Assembly: GCF_008580665.1 (NCBI RefSeq)
Contig: NZ_BKDJ01000009.1
Location: forward strand, 111,370 to 175,369
DNA: 64,000 nucleotides
Direction of reading: 5' to 3'
From: Zafaria cholistanensis
GTDB lineage: Bacteria > Actinomycetota > Actinomycetes > Actinomycetales > Micrococcaceae
Part shown: positions 8,356 through 16,509 of the stretch, in pieces
Layout of the letters: each line of letters begins with the position of its first letter
How positions within the stretch are numbered: the first letter of the stretch is position 1
Translations under genes and position numbers: made by a program
Notes under the pieces: generated by a model
Seen by the model: only the letters and a program-made list of their open reading frames with translations
What the model was told of the DNA's origin: nothing
The model's database searches: none

Positions 8356-9344
8356 GTGTACTGCTCGGGGACGTTGGTTAAGCGGCTGATGGGTGGTTTG
8401 TTCCCGATGGCGGTGTGGGGCCTGTGGTGATTGTATTCGTGGAGCCAGGCCGGTAGCGCGTTGCGGCGGGCGCTTTCGCTTTCGTAGAACCTGGCGTAGG
8501 CCCATCCGTCGTTGAGGGTGCGGTGGAAGCGTTCGATCTTGCCGTTGGTTTGGGGCCGGTAGGGGCGGTTCCTCTTGGGCTTGATGCCCAGCTGCGCGCA
8601 CGCGTCGCGCCAGGCGTGGGAGCGGTAGGCGGAGCCGTTGTCGGTGAGCACCCGCTCGGTGCTGACGCCGCGGGCGGCGAACCACGCCACGGCGCGTTCG
8701 AGCACGCCGATGGCGGTGGCGGCCGTTTCGTTCCCGTGGATCTCCGCGTAGGCCACGCGGGAATGGTCATCCACGACCGTGTGCACGTAAGCGGTCCCCA
8801 TGCGGGGGTTGTGGTGGATGGTGCGCGGCTTGTCCGGGGTGCCGGCACGGTTCCTCTTGCCCTGGATCCGGCCGACGAAGCGGTGGCCTCCGCCGTCGGG
8901 GATGTTGCCGAACTTGGTCACGTCCACGTGCAGCAGCGAGCCGGGGTGGGGGTGTTCATAGCGGCGGATCACCTCGCCGGTGGCCCGGTCGATGCGGCGC
9001 AGCCGGTTGATCCGGCACCGGACCAGGACCGCGTGCACGGTCGAGGCGGCCAGACCCAGCCGGTAGGCGATCTGGACCGGGCCGAGGCGTTGGCGCCAGC
9101 GCAGGGCCACGATCCGCTTCACCACCGCGGGCGGAGTCCGGTGCGGGCACCGGTGCGGCCTGCTGGATTTATCGGCCATGCCGGCTTCCCCGTGTTCCCG
9201 GTACCGGTCAGCCCAGCGCTTGGCGGTGGGCCAGGACACCATGAACATCTTCGCGGCAGAGGAAATGCTCCACCCGTCCTCGACGATGAGCTTGGCCAGT
9301 CTCAAACGTGCTTTCGGGGTCAGGGCTGCATTAGCGTGGGACAC
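8352..9344 (-). CDS. IS481-family DDE transposase
   Basis: A 330-residue transposase. The N-terminal helix-turn-helix covers about residues 1-65 (LRLAKLIVEDGWSISSAAKM). The integrase core has Asp in HVDVTKFG, Asp in LTDNGSAYRS and Glu in KIERFHRTL, completing the DDE triad. The GTG at 9344 is chosen because AGGAGG lies five bases upstream; a longer ATG start at 9410 lacks this. The stop TAG is made from the target duplication CCTAGG at 8351-8356, not from element DNA. It should catalyse cut or copy of its own element. Confidence 0.93.
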   Translation of the reverse strand: MSHANAALTPKARLRLAKLIVEDGWSISSAAKMFMVSWPTAKRWADRYREHGEAGMADKSSRPHRCPHRTPPAVVKRIVALRWRQRLGPVQIAYRLGLAASTVHAVLVRCRINRLRRIDRATGEVIRRYEHPHPGSLLHVDVTKFGNIPDGGGHRFVGRIQGKRNRAGTPDKPRTIHHNPRMGTAYVHTVVDDHSRVAYAEIHGNETAATAIGVLERAVAWFAARGVSTERVLTDNGSAYRSHAWRDACAQLGIKPKRNRPYRPQTNGKIERFHRTLNDGWAYARFYESESARRNALPAWLHEYNHHRPHTAIGNKPPISRLTNVPEQYT

Positions 9345-9467
9345 GAAGGCCTCCTGTGTGTGAAGCGGTTTCTTAGACAGCTCCACTCCACACCGGGAGG
9401 CCTTCGTCATCCCCTCGCTTCAAACCGTGTCGTCACACGGATTCAACCAACCTGCCCGGGCAGTACA
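8357..9467 (-). mobile_element. Intact IS481-family insertion sequence
   Basis: The element is 1111 bp. It is flanked by a 6-bp duplication CCTAGG (8351-8356 and 9468-9473). That fits the NCTAGN target preference known for IS481. Terminal inverted repeats of about 25 bp begin TGTACTGC at both ends and differ at a few positions. One full-length transposase lies inside on the minus strand. Both ends and the transposase look intact, so it is probably a recent insertion. It separates DUF3000 from RNase D. Confidence 0.92.
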
Positions 9468-9527
9468 CCTAGGCCCGCGGCGAAGCCCCGTCCGGCCCGG
9501 ATCGGGCACATGCGCCGGAAGTCGAAC

Positions 9528-9533
9528 TAGAAT
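9528..9533 (+). promoter_or_regulatory. -10 box of the RNase D gene
   Basis: TAGAAT lies nine bases before the rnd ATG at 9543 and downstream of the IS481 end. RNase D therefore probably keeps its own promoter despite the insertion. No clear -35 box is seen. Confidence 0.5.
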
Positions 9534-9542
9534 GTACCCATC

Positions 9543-10802
9543 ATGACCCCATCGAATGCCAGCGCCGTGCAGACCCAAGAAACCGCAGCCACCGAGGAGG
9601 CGCGGGAACCGGCCCCGCTGGAGGAGCCGCGCGACGGGGTTCCCCTGGTGGTCAATACCGCCTCCGGCCTGCGCCGGGCCGCCGCGGCCCTTGCTGCCGG
9701 AACCGGCCCCGCGGCCGTCGACGCCGAACGCGCTTCCGGTTTCCGCTACGGTCAGCGCGCCTTCCTGGTCCAGGTCCGCCGCGAGGGTGCCGGAACCTGG
9801 CTGATCGACCCCGAGCCCTTCCCCGACCTGGCTCCGATCAACGATGCCCTCTCCGGCGTCGAATGGATCCTGCACGCCTCCACCCAGGACCTTCCCTGCC
9901 TGGCGGAGGTCGGCATGCGTCCGGACCGCCTCTTTGACACCGAGTTGGCAGCCCGGCTGGCCGGGCTGCCGCGCGTGGGCCTGGCCGCCGTCGTGGAATC
10001 CCTGCTGGGCCTGCGCCTGGCCAAGGAGCACTCGGCCGCGGACTGGTCCACCCGGCCACTGCCCGAACCGTGGCTGCGCTACGCGGCGCTGGACGTCGAA
10101 GTCCTCGCCGAGCTGCGCACCGAACTGGTCCGCCTGCTGGAGGACTCGGGCAAGCTCGGGTTTGCCGAGGAGGAGTTCGAAGCCATCCGCACCGCCCCGC
10201 CGGCCGGTCCGCGGACCGACCCGTGGCGGCGGACCTCCGGGCTGCACCAGCTGCGCGACCGGCGCCAGCTGGAGGCGGTGCGCCTGCTGTGGGAGGAGCG
10301 CGAGGCCCTGGCCGAAAACCGCGACGTCGCCCCCGGACGCCTGATCCCGGACTCGGCCCTGGTGGCCGCCGCGAAGGCGATGCCCACCTCGGTCCCGGCC
10401 CTGCTGAAGACCCCCGGCTTCCACGGGCGCGCCGCCGCCAAGGAGGCGCCGCGCTGGCTGCGCTGCCTGGCGGCCGCCCGCAACGCCACCGACCTGCCGC
10501 CACTGCACCTGCCTTCTTCCTCTCCACCCCCGCCACGCGTCTGGGCGGAGAAGGACCCGGCGGCCGCGGCGCGCCTGAACACGGCCAAGCCGCGCATCGC
10601 ACGGGCCGCCGAAGCCCTGGACATGCCCACGGAGAACCTCCTCACCCCGGACTACCTGCGCCGGATCTGCTGGCGCCCGCCGGCTCCGATCGATCCGGAC
10701 ACGGTCGCCGGGGCGCTCGCCGCCCTGGGGGCGCGCCCGTGGCAGGTGCGCATCGCTGCGCCCATCCTGACGGTCGCCTTCCTGGACCCGGACCCCGCCT
10801 AG
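9543..10802 (+). CDS. rnd: Ribonuclease D (HRDC domain)
   Basis: A 419-residue 3'-5' exoribonuclease of the RNase D family. The DEDD exonuclease domain covers about residues 35-205, with DAERASGFRYG (D-x-E), LHASTQDLPCL with the second Asp, and YAALDVEVLAELR for the last motif. An HRDC domain follows (about 225-300: LHQLRDRRQLEAVRLLWEERE), then a second helical region. It acts in RNA 3'-end maturation and decay. The ATG at 9543 is the first start after the IS481 element, and the N-terminal 25 residues are family-variable. The stop codon lies in a 13-bp duplication. Confidence 0.9.
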   Translation: MTPSNASAVQTQETAATEEAREPAPLEEPRDGVPLVVNTASGLRRAAAALAAGTGPAAVDAERASGFRYGQRAFLVQVRREGAGTWLIDPEPFPDLAPINDALSGVEWILHASTQDLPCLAEVGMRPDRLFDTELAARLAGLPRVGLAAVVESLLGLRLAKEHSAADWSTRPLPEPWLRYAALDVEVLAELRTELVRLLEDSGKLGFAEEEFEAIRTAPPAGPRTDPWRRTSGLHQLRDRRQLEAVRLLWEEREALAENRDVAPGRLIPDSALVAAAKAMPTSVPALLKTPGFHGRAAAKEAPRWLRCLAAARNATDLPPLHLPSSSPPPPRVWAEKDPAAAARLNTAKPRIARAAEALDMPTENLLTPDYLRRICWRPPAPIDPDTVAGALAALGARPWQVRIAAPILTVAFLDPDPA

Positions 10803-10818
10803 CGGCCCCGCCTAGCGG
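10793..10818 (+). repeat. 13-bp tandem duplication across the rnd stop codon
   Basis: CCCCGCCTAGCGG occurs twice in direct contact (10793-10805 and 10806-10818). The first copy contains the rnd stop TAG. Confidence 0.9.
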
Positions 10819-10946
10819 CCCGCGACGGCGCGGGGCCCGGACGGATTCGGGCACAGCGCCAGCCGATGGCCATCCCGGGCAGAGGGCGCGCCAGCCGAAG
10901 GTGAGGACGGGCGCCGGCCGGGGGCGGGGCGGGGCGGGGGCCTACG

Positions 10947-11183
10947 CTACCCGAAGGCGAGGATGCCCGCGTAGAGCAGGAAGAAGAGGGCCATGAACAG
11001 GGCCCCGCCCACTATCAGCGACAGCCATAACCAGGGCACCCACCGTTTCGGGCCGCCCTCTTCATGGCCTTGGGTGAGGCTGGTCTGCGCCTCGGCCGGC
11101 GGCGTTTCACCCGGAGGAACGCCACCCCCGGGTTCCAGGCCGGTAATCTTGTGCTCCATCGGATCGGGATTCTGGCCGGTCAT
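10947..11183 (-). CDS. DUF6480 family small membrane protein
   Basis: A 78-residue protein. It has a proline-rich soluble head with the family signature LEPGGGVPPGETPPAE, a short basic stretch (GPKRWVPW), then one C-terminal transmembrane helix (LSLIVGGALFMALFFLLYAG). I recognise this as DUF6480, a small actinobacterial membrane family of unknown function. The ATG at 11183 is chosen because it is preceded by GCAGGAGCC and the family begins MTGQNPDP. It is convergent with rnd. No operon partner is visible. Confidence 0.82.
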   Translation of the reverse strand: MTGQNPDPMEHKITGLEPGGGVPPGETPPAEAQTSLTQGHEEGGPKRWVPWLWLSLIVGGALFMALFFLLYAGILAFG

Positions 11184-11809
11184 CGTCGGCTCCTGCCATA
11201 GGCGGAATCTTCCTGGGCGGTCCTTAGAGAGCCCGCGGTTCAGCGTAGGTCGCCGCTCAATCCGCTGTCTAGGTTCAGCGGCGCGCCCCGCCCCCCTGCA
11301 CCGGGTGGATTCCTTCGGTTCCTTCGGCCAGCCCGCGCCCCGGCCGCCGACGTCGTGCTGCCCACGCTGGGCAGCAGGCCCGCCCGGGAGCCGGGAAGCG
11401 GGCCGGCCGGCGGGCCGGAGCATGGCCGAACGGGGCCACCCGGCTTACGGCCTGCTCGCCCACCTTGGCGTGTCCACCGGCTGCCCCGCCCGGGTGGCCC
11501 GAAGCCGCGCTGAGGGTGATGCTCGAGGACCCGCTCCACCGGCAACCACTCCCTGGACGCCCCTGCCGCGCCGGACGGAACCTCGCCCCGGCCGAATCGG
11601 CGCACTGCGGGCCACAGTCCCCCGGCTGCGTGCTGGCCACCCACACGTCCTCTCGCTCCCGGTCGCGGATCTTGGCCTCCACTCTGGCGCTGCTGCCCTT
11701 CGGCGACAGCCCCAGCACCCCGGAGCAGCTGCTGGAGAGGACCCGGGCGCCTTGGCCGGGAAGGTCGGGCTGGCGCTGGCCAAGGGGCGCGGTGGCCGGC
11801 CCGAGGCGC
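11184..11809. other. Gap with a possible gene relic
   Basis: These 626 bases carry no gene I can support. On the minus strand, near 11718 down to 11630, a short reading frame starts LGLSPKGSSARVEAKIRD and looks protein-like before becoming low-complexity. It may be the remnant of a decayed gene. I do not recognise its family. No terminator or repeat stands out. Confidence 0.4.
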
Positions 11810-12880
11810 CTACCGCCGCGCCAGTGCCTGGAACGGTCCCAGCTCGATGTTCGCGATCCCCGCGGCCAGTTCGCCGTCGCCCAACTCGCAGGCGGCCAAG
11901 GAGGACTGGAGCAGCTCCGCGTCCAGGCCCTCGCCGGTCAGGACCAGCACGGTTTCGGCGGCTTCGCCCCGGTCCTGCCAGGTGCCGGAGGCGTCGATGC
12001 GCAACCGGGGCCCGGCCCCCTGGACGACGACCTTCAGCGTCGGGCACCCGCCCAGCCACACCTGCCCGCGCGTCCACAGCGCCGAGCGGGAGAGCAGCTG
12101 CAGCAGGTGGTGGAGCCGGCCGGGATGGAGCGGGCGGTCCGAGCGCAGCTCCAGGGTCGCAAACGTCGTCCCCCCGCCTCCCCCGCGGACCCCGCCCGGC
12201 GCGGTGCGCCGCGCGGCAGCCTCCCGGTCGAAGCCGCCCAGCCCGGAAACCGGCCCCGGGGCATTCACCACGGCGTGCGGAGCCAGCTCGCGCAGCAGTT
12301 CCAGCCCGCGCCCGGAGGCCGCCCGGTAGTGGTCCGCCCCGGAGTCCCCCAGCAGCGCCCATACCCCGTCCTCGGCCCCCAGCACGGTGTCCGCGTGGGC
12401 CAGCGCGGCGGTGACGAACTCCCCGCTGCCGATGCACTCGGAGCCCTCCGGCAACAGCCCGGCGCTGCGCAGCAGGTAGGGGGAGGCGATGACCTGCTCC
12501 ACTTCGGACGGATCGATCGCCAGGGCCACCGAATCGACGGCCACGGGCTCCCCGGCGGCCCTGGCTTCGAGGACGCGCTGGGCCTTCACGCTGGAGGCCC
12601 CCGGCGGCAGCCCAAGCACCGCGTGTTCCGGCCCGCCGCCGGCCAGGGAGGCCAGCACGGCGGCCGCGTCGGCGGCCGCGGTGCACGCCAGGCAGGCATG
12701 CTCCAGGGCCAGCATCCGCGTCTGCGGCGGGCGGCCGGGGCGGAAGAGTTCGGCGGCCAGGGTGCCTGGACCTGCCAGGTCGTAACGCAGCACAACGGCG
12801 CCGGGGAAGGATGGGCGCAGGCCCTCCAGGGCGGCATCGCGCACCCGGGCCGAAAGCGAGGAGATGAGGGTGACGAACAC
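11810..12880 (-). CDS. CobW-like protein lacking a P-loop
   Basis: A 356-residue protein resembling the actinobacterial CobW/G3E-type family. The C-terminal third (RPLHPGRLHHLLQLLS...VWLGGCPTLKVVVQGAGPRL) looks like a CobW_C domain. The CxxC in HACLACTAA sits where G3E proteins carry their metal-binding CxCC. The N-terminal region (FVTLISSLSARVRDAALEGL) replaces the expected Walker A loop, so GTP hydrolysis is doubtful. Canonical relatives deliver or sense zinc or cobalt. The GTG at 12880 has GGAAAGGGA upstream. It is divergent from the Rieske genes. Annotating it as a GTPase would be risky. Confidence 0.65.
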   Translation of the reverse strand: MFVTLISSLSARVRDAALEGLRPSFPGAVVLRYDLAGPGTLAAELFRPGRPPQTRMLALEHACLACTAAADAAAVLASLAGGGPEHAVLGLPPGASSVKAQRVLEARAAGEPVAVDSVALAIDPSEVEQVIASPYLLRSAGLLPEGSECIGSGEFVTAALAHADTVLGAEDGVWALLGDSGADHYRAASGRGLELLRELAPHAVVNAPGPVSGLGGFDREAAARRTAPGGVRGGGGGTTFATLELRSDRPLHPGRLHHLLQLLSRSALWTRGQVWLGGCPTLKVVVQGAGPRLRIDASGTWQDRGEAAETVLVLTGEGLDAELLQSSLAACELGDGELAAGIANIELGPFQALARR

Positions 12881-13138
12881 GGGTCCCTTTCCGGCGGGCT
12901 GGGGACCCGCGAGTTCCTGAGATCCCTTCCAGCTTATTTACGCACCCTTGGCATCACCTAATGTACATAGCCATACCTCAGTTGCCCGGCCGGGCCCGCA
13001 TGCCTTCCGGCGCACGTCGGGGCGGGGTTGGTGGTTCCCGCGTGGAATGCAACACACTGTAACGTTCCCGGAGCGGGGTCCATTTTTCCCGGCCATCAAG
13101 TCTGCCCGGCCCGCCGGAGGGTCTGTAAGAATGTGCCC

Positions 13139-13606
13139 ATGGACAACCTTCCCTCCCCCGCGCCCCGCTGCGGACTCTCCAGCCCCGTGACCCGCCGCGC
13201 CGTCCTGGGTGGCGTCGCCTCCGCCGGTGCCGTTGCCGGGTTGAGCGCCTGCGCCGATCCTTCGACGGTCGCGGCCTCCTCCACCCCGGTCTCCCCGGCG
13301 CCCGGCGGGGAAGGCACGGTGGCGGCGACGACCGCGGAACTGCCCGTCGGATCGTCGAAGTCGGTGAAAATCGGCAAGCGGACCTACCTGCTGTTCCGTC
13401 CGGCCGAGACCACCGTGCTCGCTTACCGCGCGGTCTGCACCCACGCGGGCTGCGAGGTCAGCGTGGGCGAGGGCGAATTCGTGTGCCACTGCCACGGATC
13501 CCACTTCACCCGCGAGTCCGGGGAGGTCACCGCGGGCCCGGCCCGGGGCCCGCTGGAAAAGTTCCCGGCGGAGATCTCCGGGGAGGACGTGCTGGTCTAC
13601 CTTTAG
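13139..13606 (+). CDS. Rieske (2Fe-2S) lipoprotein, copy 1
   Basis: A 155-residue secreted Rieske protein. Residues 16-40 form a signal with twin arginines (TRRAVLGGVASAGAVAGL) followed by a lipobox-like LSAC, suggesting Tat export and a lipid anchor. The cluster ligands are in CTHAGCEV and CHCHGSHF. Between signal and domain lies a Ser/Thr/Pro linker. It should transfer electrons outside the membrane; the partner is unknown, as no cytochrome or oxygenase genes are adjacent. The ATG at 13139 is chosen because the leader begins there. The next gene is a close paralogue. Confidence 0.87.
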   Translation: MDNLPSPAPRCGLSSPVTRRAVLGGVASAGAVAGLSACADPSTVAASSTPVSPAPGGEGTVAATTAELPVGSSKSVKIGKRTYLLFRPAETTVLAYRAVCTHAGCEVSVGEGEFVCHCHGSHFTRESGEVTAGPARGPLEKFPAEISGEDVLVYL

Positions 13607-13658
13607 GGAACCGTCTCCTCTCTGGGATTTGGGTGCCGGCGGGCCCACAATGGCGTGC

Positions 13659-14075
13659 ATGAACGCATCCTCCTGCCCCAGCCGGCGGACCGTGCTCGCC
13701 GGAGGCGTGGCGGCTGTCCCCGCGCTCGCCGCCTGCAGCCCCGGTCCGTCCGGCCCGCCCAGCATCCCCGCCTCGGGAAGCGGGACCGTTGCCGCCACCA
13801 CGGCGCGCCTGCCCGTGGGTGCGGCGGCCTCGGCGAACGTCGGCGGCCGCACCTACCTGCTCTACCGGGCCGCCGCGGACCGGGTCCTGGCCTACAGCGC
13901 GGTGTGCACGCACCAGGGCTGCACGGTCGGTGTCGGTGCGGAGGACTTTGCGTGCCCCTGCCACGGATCCCGGTTCAGCAGGGAGGACGGTTCCGCCACC
14001 CACGGGCCGGCACAGAAGCCCCTGGCCCGCTTCCCGGCGGCGGTCGACGGCGGGAACATCCTCATCTACCCCTGA
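13659..14075 (+). CDS. Rieske (2Fe-2S) lipoprotein, copy 2
   Basis: A 138-residue paralogue of the preceding Rieske protein, on the same strand 52 bases later. The signal has SRRTVLAGGVAAVPALAAC with a twin-arginine and lipobox cysteine. The shared GTVAATTA-LPVG segment precedes the domain in both. Ligands are in CTHQGCTV and CPCHGSRF. The start may be ATG 13659 or the ATG nine bases earlier; neither has a strong ribosome-binding site, which suggests coupling to the first gene. The two probably arose by tandem duplication and have since diverged. Confidence 0.86.
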   Translation: MNASSCPSRRTVLAGGVAAVPALAACSPGPSGPPSIPASGSGTVAATTARLPVGAAASANVGGRTYLLYRAAADRVLAYSAVCTHQGCTVGVGAEDFACPCHGSRFSREDGSATHGPAQKPLARFPAAVDGGNILIYP

Positions 14076-14161
14076 GGCCCGGCGCCGGGCGCCCCGGGTA
14101 CCCCGCCCCGGCTTCCCCACCAAAAAGGGGGCGCCGGAGCAGGGCCCGCAACCCACCGGCA

Positions 14162-15145
14162 CTAGAAGAGGGCGACCTTCGGGGCTTTGGGGAAGATCTC
14201 CTCCAGCGCCGCCTCGTCCTGCGGGGTGGGGACCCAGCCCGCGGCGGCCGCGTTCTCGCGGACCTGCTCGGGGCGGGTGGCCCCGGCAATGACGCTGGCG
14301 ACCGTCCGGCGCGAGGCCAGCCAGGAGAAGGCCACCTGCACCTCCGTCAGTCCGCGTTCGCGGGCAAAGCCGCCGAAGGCGCGCAGCTGCTCCAGGTCGG
14401 ACTGCTCCAGCAGGTGGGTGCGCGAATGGGTCAGGCGGCTGCCCTCCGGAGCGGTGCCTGCCGAGTATTTGCCGGTGAGCAGGCCGTTCGCCAGCGGGAA
14501 GTAGGGCAGCACGCCCAGCCCGTAGGCCTCCGCCGCCGGGGTTACCTCCAGCTCCGCCCGCCGGTCCAGCAGGTTGTAGTGGCTTTGGCTGGAGATGAAG
14601 CGCGTGGTGCCGCGGGCGCGGGCGGTGAACTCGGCCTCGGCGATCTGCCAGCCCGCCCGGTTGGAGTGCCCGATGTAGCGCACCTTTCCGGCGCGGACCA
14701 GGTCATCCAGGGCGGAGAGGGTTTCCTCAATGGGCGTCAGCGGGTCCAGGGTGTGGAACTGGTACAGGTCGATGTAGTCGGTGCCCAGGCGGCGCAGGGA
14801 GGCCTCGGCGGCGGCCACGATGTAGCGGCGGGACCCGCGGGCCCCGAAGTCGCGCCCGTTGGCCCCGTGCATGTCCATGCCGAACTTGGTGGCCACCACC
14901 GCGTCGCCGCGCCGGGCCCCGAGCGCCCTGCCCAGCAGGGTCTCGGACAGGCCCGGTTCGGCGCCGTAGCTGTCGGCGGTGTCGAACAGCGTCACCCCTG
15001 CCTCGAGCGCGGCGTGCACGACGGCGTCCGTGCCCTCCTGCGTGAAGGTGGCGGTTCCGGCGCGGCCCAGGTTGTTGCAGCCCAGCCCCACGGCGGAAAC
15101 GGTCAGTCCGGAGGCGCCCAGGCGCCGGTAGTCCATGTCAGTCAC
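14162..15145 (-). CDS. Aldo/keto reductase
   Basis: A 327-residue NADPH-dependent aldo/keto reductase with the TIM-barrel pattern. The catalytic tetrad is present as Asp and Tyr in DTADSYG, Lys in ATKFGMD and His in LYQFHTLDP. The C-terminal cofactor loop reads [17 protein letters not shown]. It resembles the YhdN/voltage-channel beta-like group. The GTG at 15145 is chosen over the ATG nine bases in because TAGCGT lies six bases upstream, the leaderless spacing. It faces the Rieske genes at its 3' end. The physiological substrate is unknown. Confidence 0.9.
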   Translation of the reverse strand: MTDMDYRRLGASGLTVSAVGLGCNNLGRAGTATFTQEGTDAVVHAALEAGVTLFDTADSYGAEPGLSETLLGRALGARRGDAVVATKFGMDMHGANGRDFGARGSRRYIVAAAEASLRRLGTDYIDLYQFHTLDPLTPIEETLSALDDLVRAGKVRYIGHSNRAGWQIAEAEFTARARGTTRFISSQSHYNLLDRRAELEVTPAAEAYGLGVLPYFPLANGLLTGKYSAGTAPEGSRLTHSRTHLLEQSDLEQLRAFGGFARERGLTEVQVAFSWLASRRTVASVIAGATRPEQVRENAAAAGWVPTPQDEAALEEIFPKAPKVALF

Positions 15146-15151
15146 CCGCCC

Positions 15152-15157
15152 ACGCTA
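15152..15157 (-). promoter_or_regulatory. Leaderless -10 box of the aldo/keto reductase
   Basis: On the minus strand TAGCGT is followed by six bases and then GTG at 15145. No Shine-Dalgarno sequence is present. Confidence 0.5.
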
Positions 15158-15218
15158 CACCGGGGGCCATCCCGGCGGGCGCACCGGAGTCCAGGCCGGA
15201 TCGGCGCCGCCGGCGAAA

Positions 15219-15260
15219 GGTGCCTGGTCCAGGGTAAAGGGTGCCTAGTCCAGGGTGAAG
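15219..15260. repeat. 21-bp tandem duplication across a stop codon
   Basis: Two 21-bp units (15219-15239 and 15240-15260) match at 19 positions. The second contains the stop codon (15245-15247, minus strand) of the uncharacterised gene, so the first is a copy of its 3' end placed downstream. Confidence 0.85.
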
Positions 15261-15817
15261 GGCGCCTTGGCCGGCAGCGGGTGCTTCTGCTTGAGCGCGG
15301 ACAGGTCCGAATAGGGGGCGACGCCGATGGAGAGCTTGGTGACGTCCAGGTCCGCCTCCTTGATGCAGACCCTGACCGCCGCGACGGCCTTGGCCGGCTC
15401 CGGCGAGAGGATGCGGATGTTCAGCTTGCGGGGGGCGAAGTCGGTGGATTCGACGGTGCCCAGGCCGCGCCAGCCCAGGAATCCGCGCAGCGCCTCGGCG
15501 GCCTTGGCCTCCAGGTAGCGGTCGCGCTGGGTGCCTTCCACGGACTTCAGCGCGAACTGGGCGATGACCCAGTGCTGGTCCTCGGGGCGGATCTCGGCGT
15601 ATCCGTCCTCGAGGCACTGCTCCACGAAGGCGTCCAGCAGGGCCTCGCCCGCCTCGGCGGCCACGTCCTTGACCTCCTCGGTCTTGGACTGGTGGCCGGC
15701 AATGCCGCGGTTGACGACGAACTGGCCGGTCTCGCCGCCGTCCTCGGCCTCGAACCAGGCTTCGCGGAATTCCAGGACGCCCTCGGCGTCGCGTCGGTAC
15801 AGGCGGGCAATGCTCAC
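15245..15817 (-). CDS. Conserved hypothetical protein in dxs operon
   Basis: A 190-residue soluble, acidic protein that I do not recognise. It has no signal peptide, membrane segment or catalytic motif. Visible features are IARLYRRDAEGVLEFREAWFE at the N-terminus, HQSKTEEVKDVAAEAGEALL, and a C-terminal LNIRILSPEPAKAVAAVR followed by an extension ending FTLD. The GTG at 15817 overlaps the DUF402 stop (GTGA) and is preceded by GGGAGA, so it is the third gene of the dxs operon. Its function is unknown. Confidence 0.8.
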   Translation of the reverse strand: MSIARLYRRDAEGVLEFREAWFEAEDGGETGQFVVNRGIAGHQSKTEEVKDVAAEAGEALLDAFVEQCLEDGYAEIRPEDQHWVIAQFALKSVEGTQRDRYLEAKAAEALRGFLGWRGLGTVESTDFAPRKLNIRILSPEPAKAVAAVRVCIKEADLDVTKLSIGVAPYSDLSALKQKHPLPAKAPFTLD

Positions 15818-16509
15818 GGTGTCTCCCGGGGGGTGGGTGGGGCTGTGGGTGGAATGGTGGGGTGGTTGGTCCGGGCGCGGGCGGCGTCGAACCAGGCCGC
15901 CGCGGTGCCGCGGGCCGGGTGGGGCCCGTGGGGCGGAGCGGGGGGCGCCGGCGCTTCCGGGTGGTCCAGCTGGTCGATACCGTCGAAGGGGGCCTCCCCG
16001 GCAGCCACGCGGGCGTGGACGGCGGCGCAGGCTTCGCGCATGGCCGCGACCAGGGCCTCGGGGTAGCCCTTGGCCGGCGCGTGCGCGGCAAACTCGTCCT
16101 CGTCCTCCACACAGGCCCCGCCCCCGGCGTAGCGGACGACGTCGAGGTCCATGTCGATGGAGCTGGCCTCCCACCCGGCCGGACGCAGCGCCTGCCAGCC
16201 AAGCCCGGTGGAGATGTCCACGTACACGCGCAGCCCCTGCGGGTGGGCGGCGTCGTAGAAGGTCGCCACCCAGTCCCCGGCCCGGGGGAAGAGGCAGAGC
16301 GCATCGGATGCGGCCAGGAACGCGTGGCCCGGGCGGGACACCAGCGATCCGCGCGGCTGGAAGACCCAGTCGCCGTGCCGGTCGGCGCCCAGGTACCAAC
16401 CCGGCACCACCCAGTGCGCCGCGCCGTCGTACTTCCACGCCCGGGCCACCACCAGGTCCCCCGGCCGCGCGCCCGCGGGCGCGCGCGGCAGGCCGCGGGG
16501 CGCGCTCAC
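15814..16509 (-). CDS. DUF402 domain-containing protein
   Basis: A 231-residue protein with a DUF402 (FomD-like barrel) domain. The relevant stretch runs from [13 protein letters not shown] through [13 protein letters not shown] to [20 protein letters not shown], with DMDLDVVRY and the acidic EDEDEF supplying candidate metal-binding aspartates and glutamates. FomD hydrolyses a nucleotidyl phosphonate and related proteins hydrolyse nucleoside phosphates, so a phosphoesterase role is plausible. The last 40 residues are Pro/Ala-rich. It overlaps dxs at its start (GTGA) and the next gene at its end, hence a translationally coupled operon. Confidence 0.72.
   Translation of the reverse strand: MSAPRGLPRAPAGARPGDLVVARAWKYDGAAHWVVPGWYLGADRHGDWVFQPRGSLVSRPGHAFLAASDALCLFPRAGDWVATFYDAAHPQGLRVYVDISTGLGWQALRPAGWEASSIDMDLDVVRYAGGGACVEDEDEFAAHAPAKGYPEALVAAMREACAAVHARVAAGEAPFDGIDQLDHPEAPAPPAPPHGPHPARGTAAAWFDAARARTNHPTIPPTAPPTPRETP

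Noticed and set aside
12940-12962. A DtxR/IdeR-like iron box (TTAGGTGATGCCAAGGGT, minus strand) upstream of the CobW-like gene
   Set aside because: Only the left half matches the consensus; the right half does not form the palindrome.
14080-14093. Perfect palindrome GCCCGGCGCCGGGC between convergent Rieske 2 and aldo/keto reductase genes
   Set aside because: It has no loop or run of T and is expected by chance in DNA of this composition, so I did not call it a terminator.
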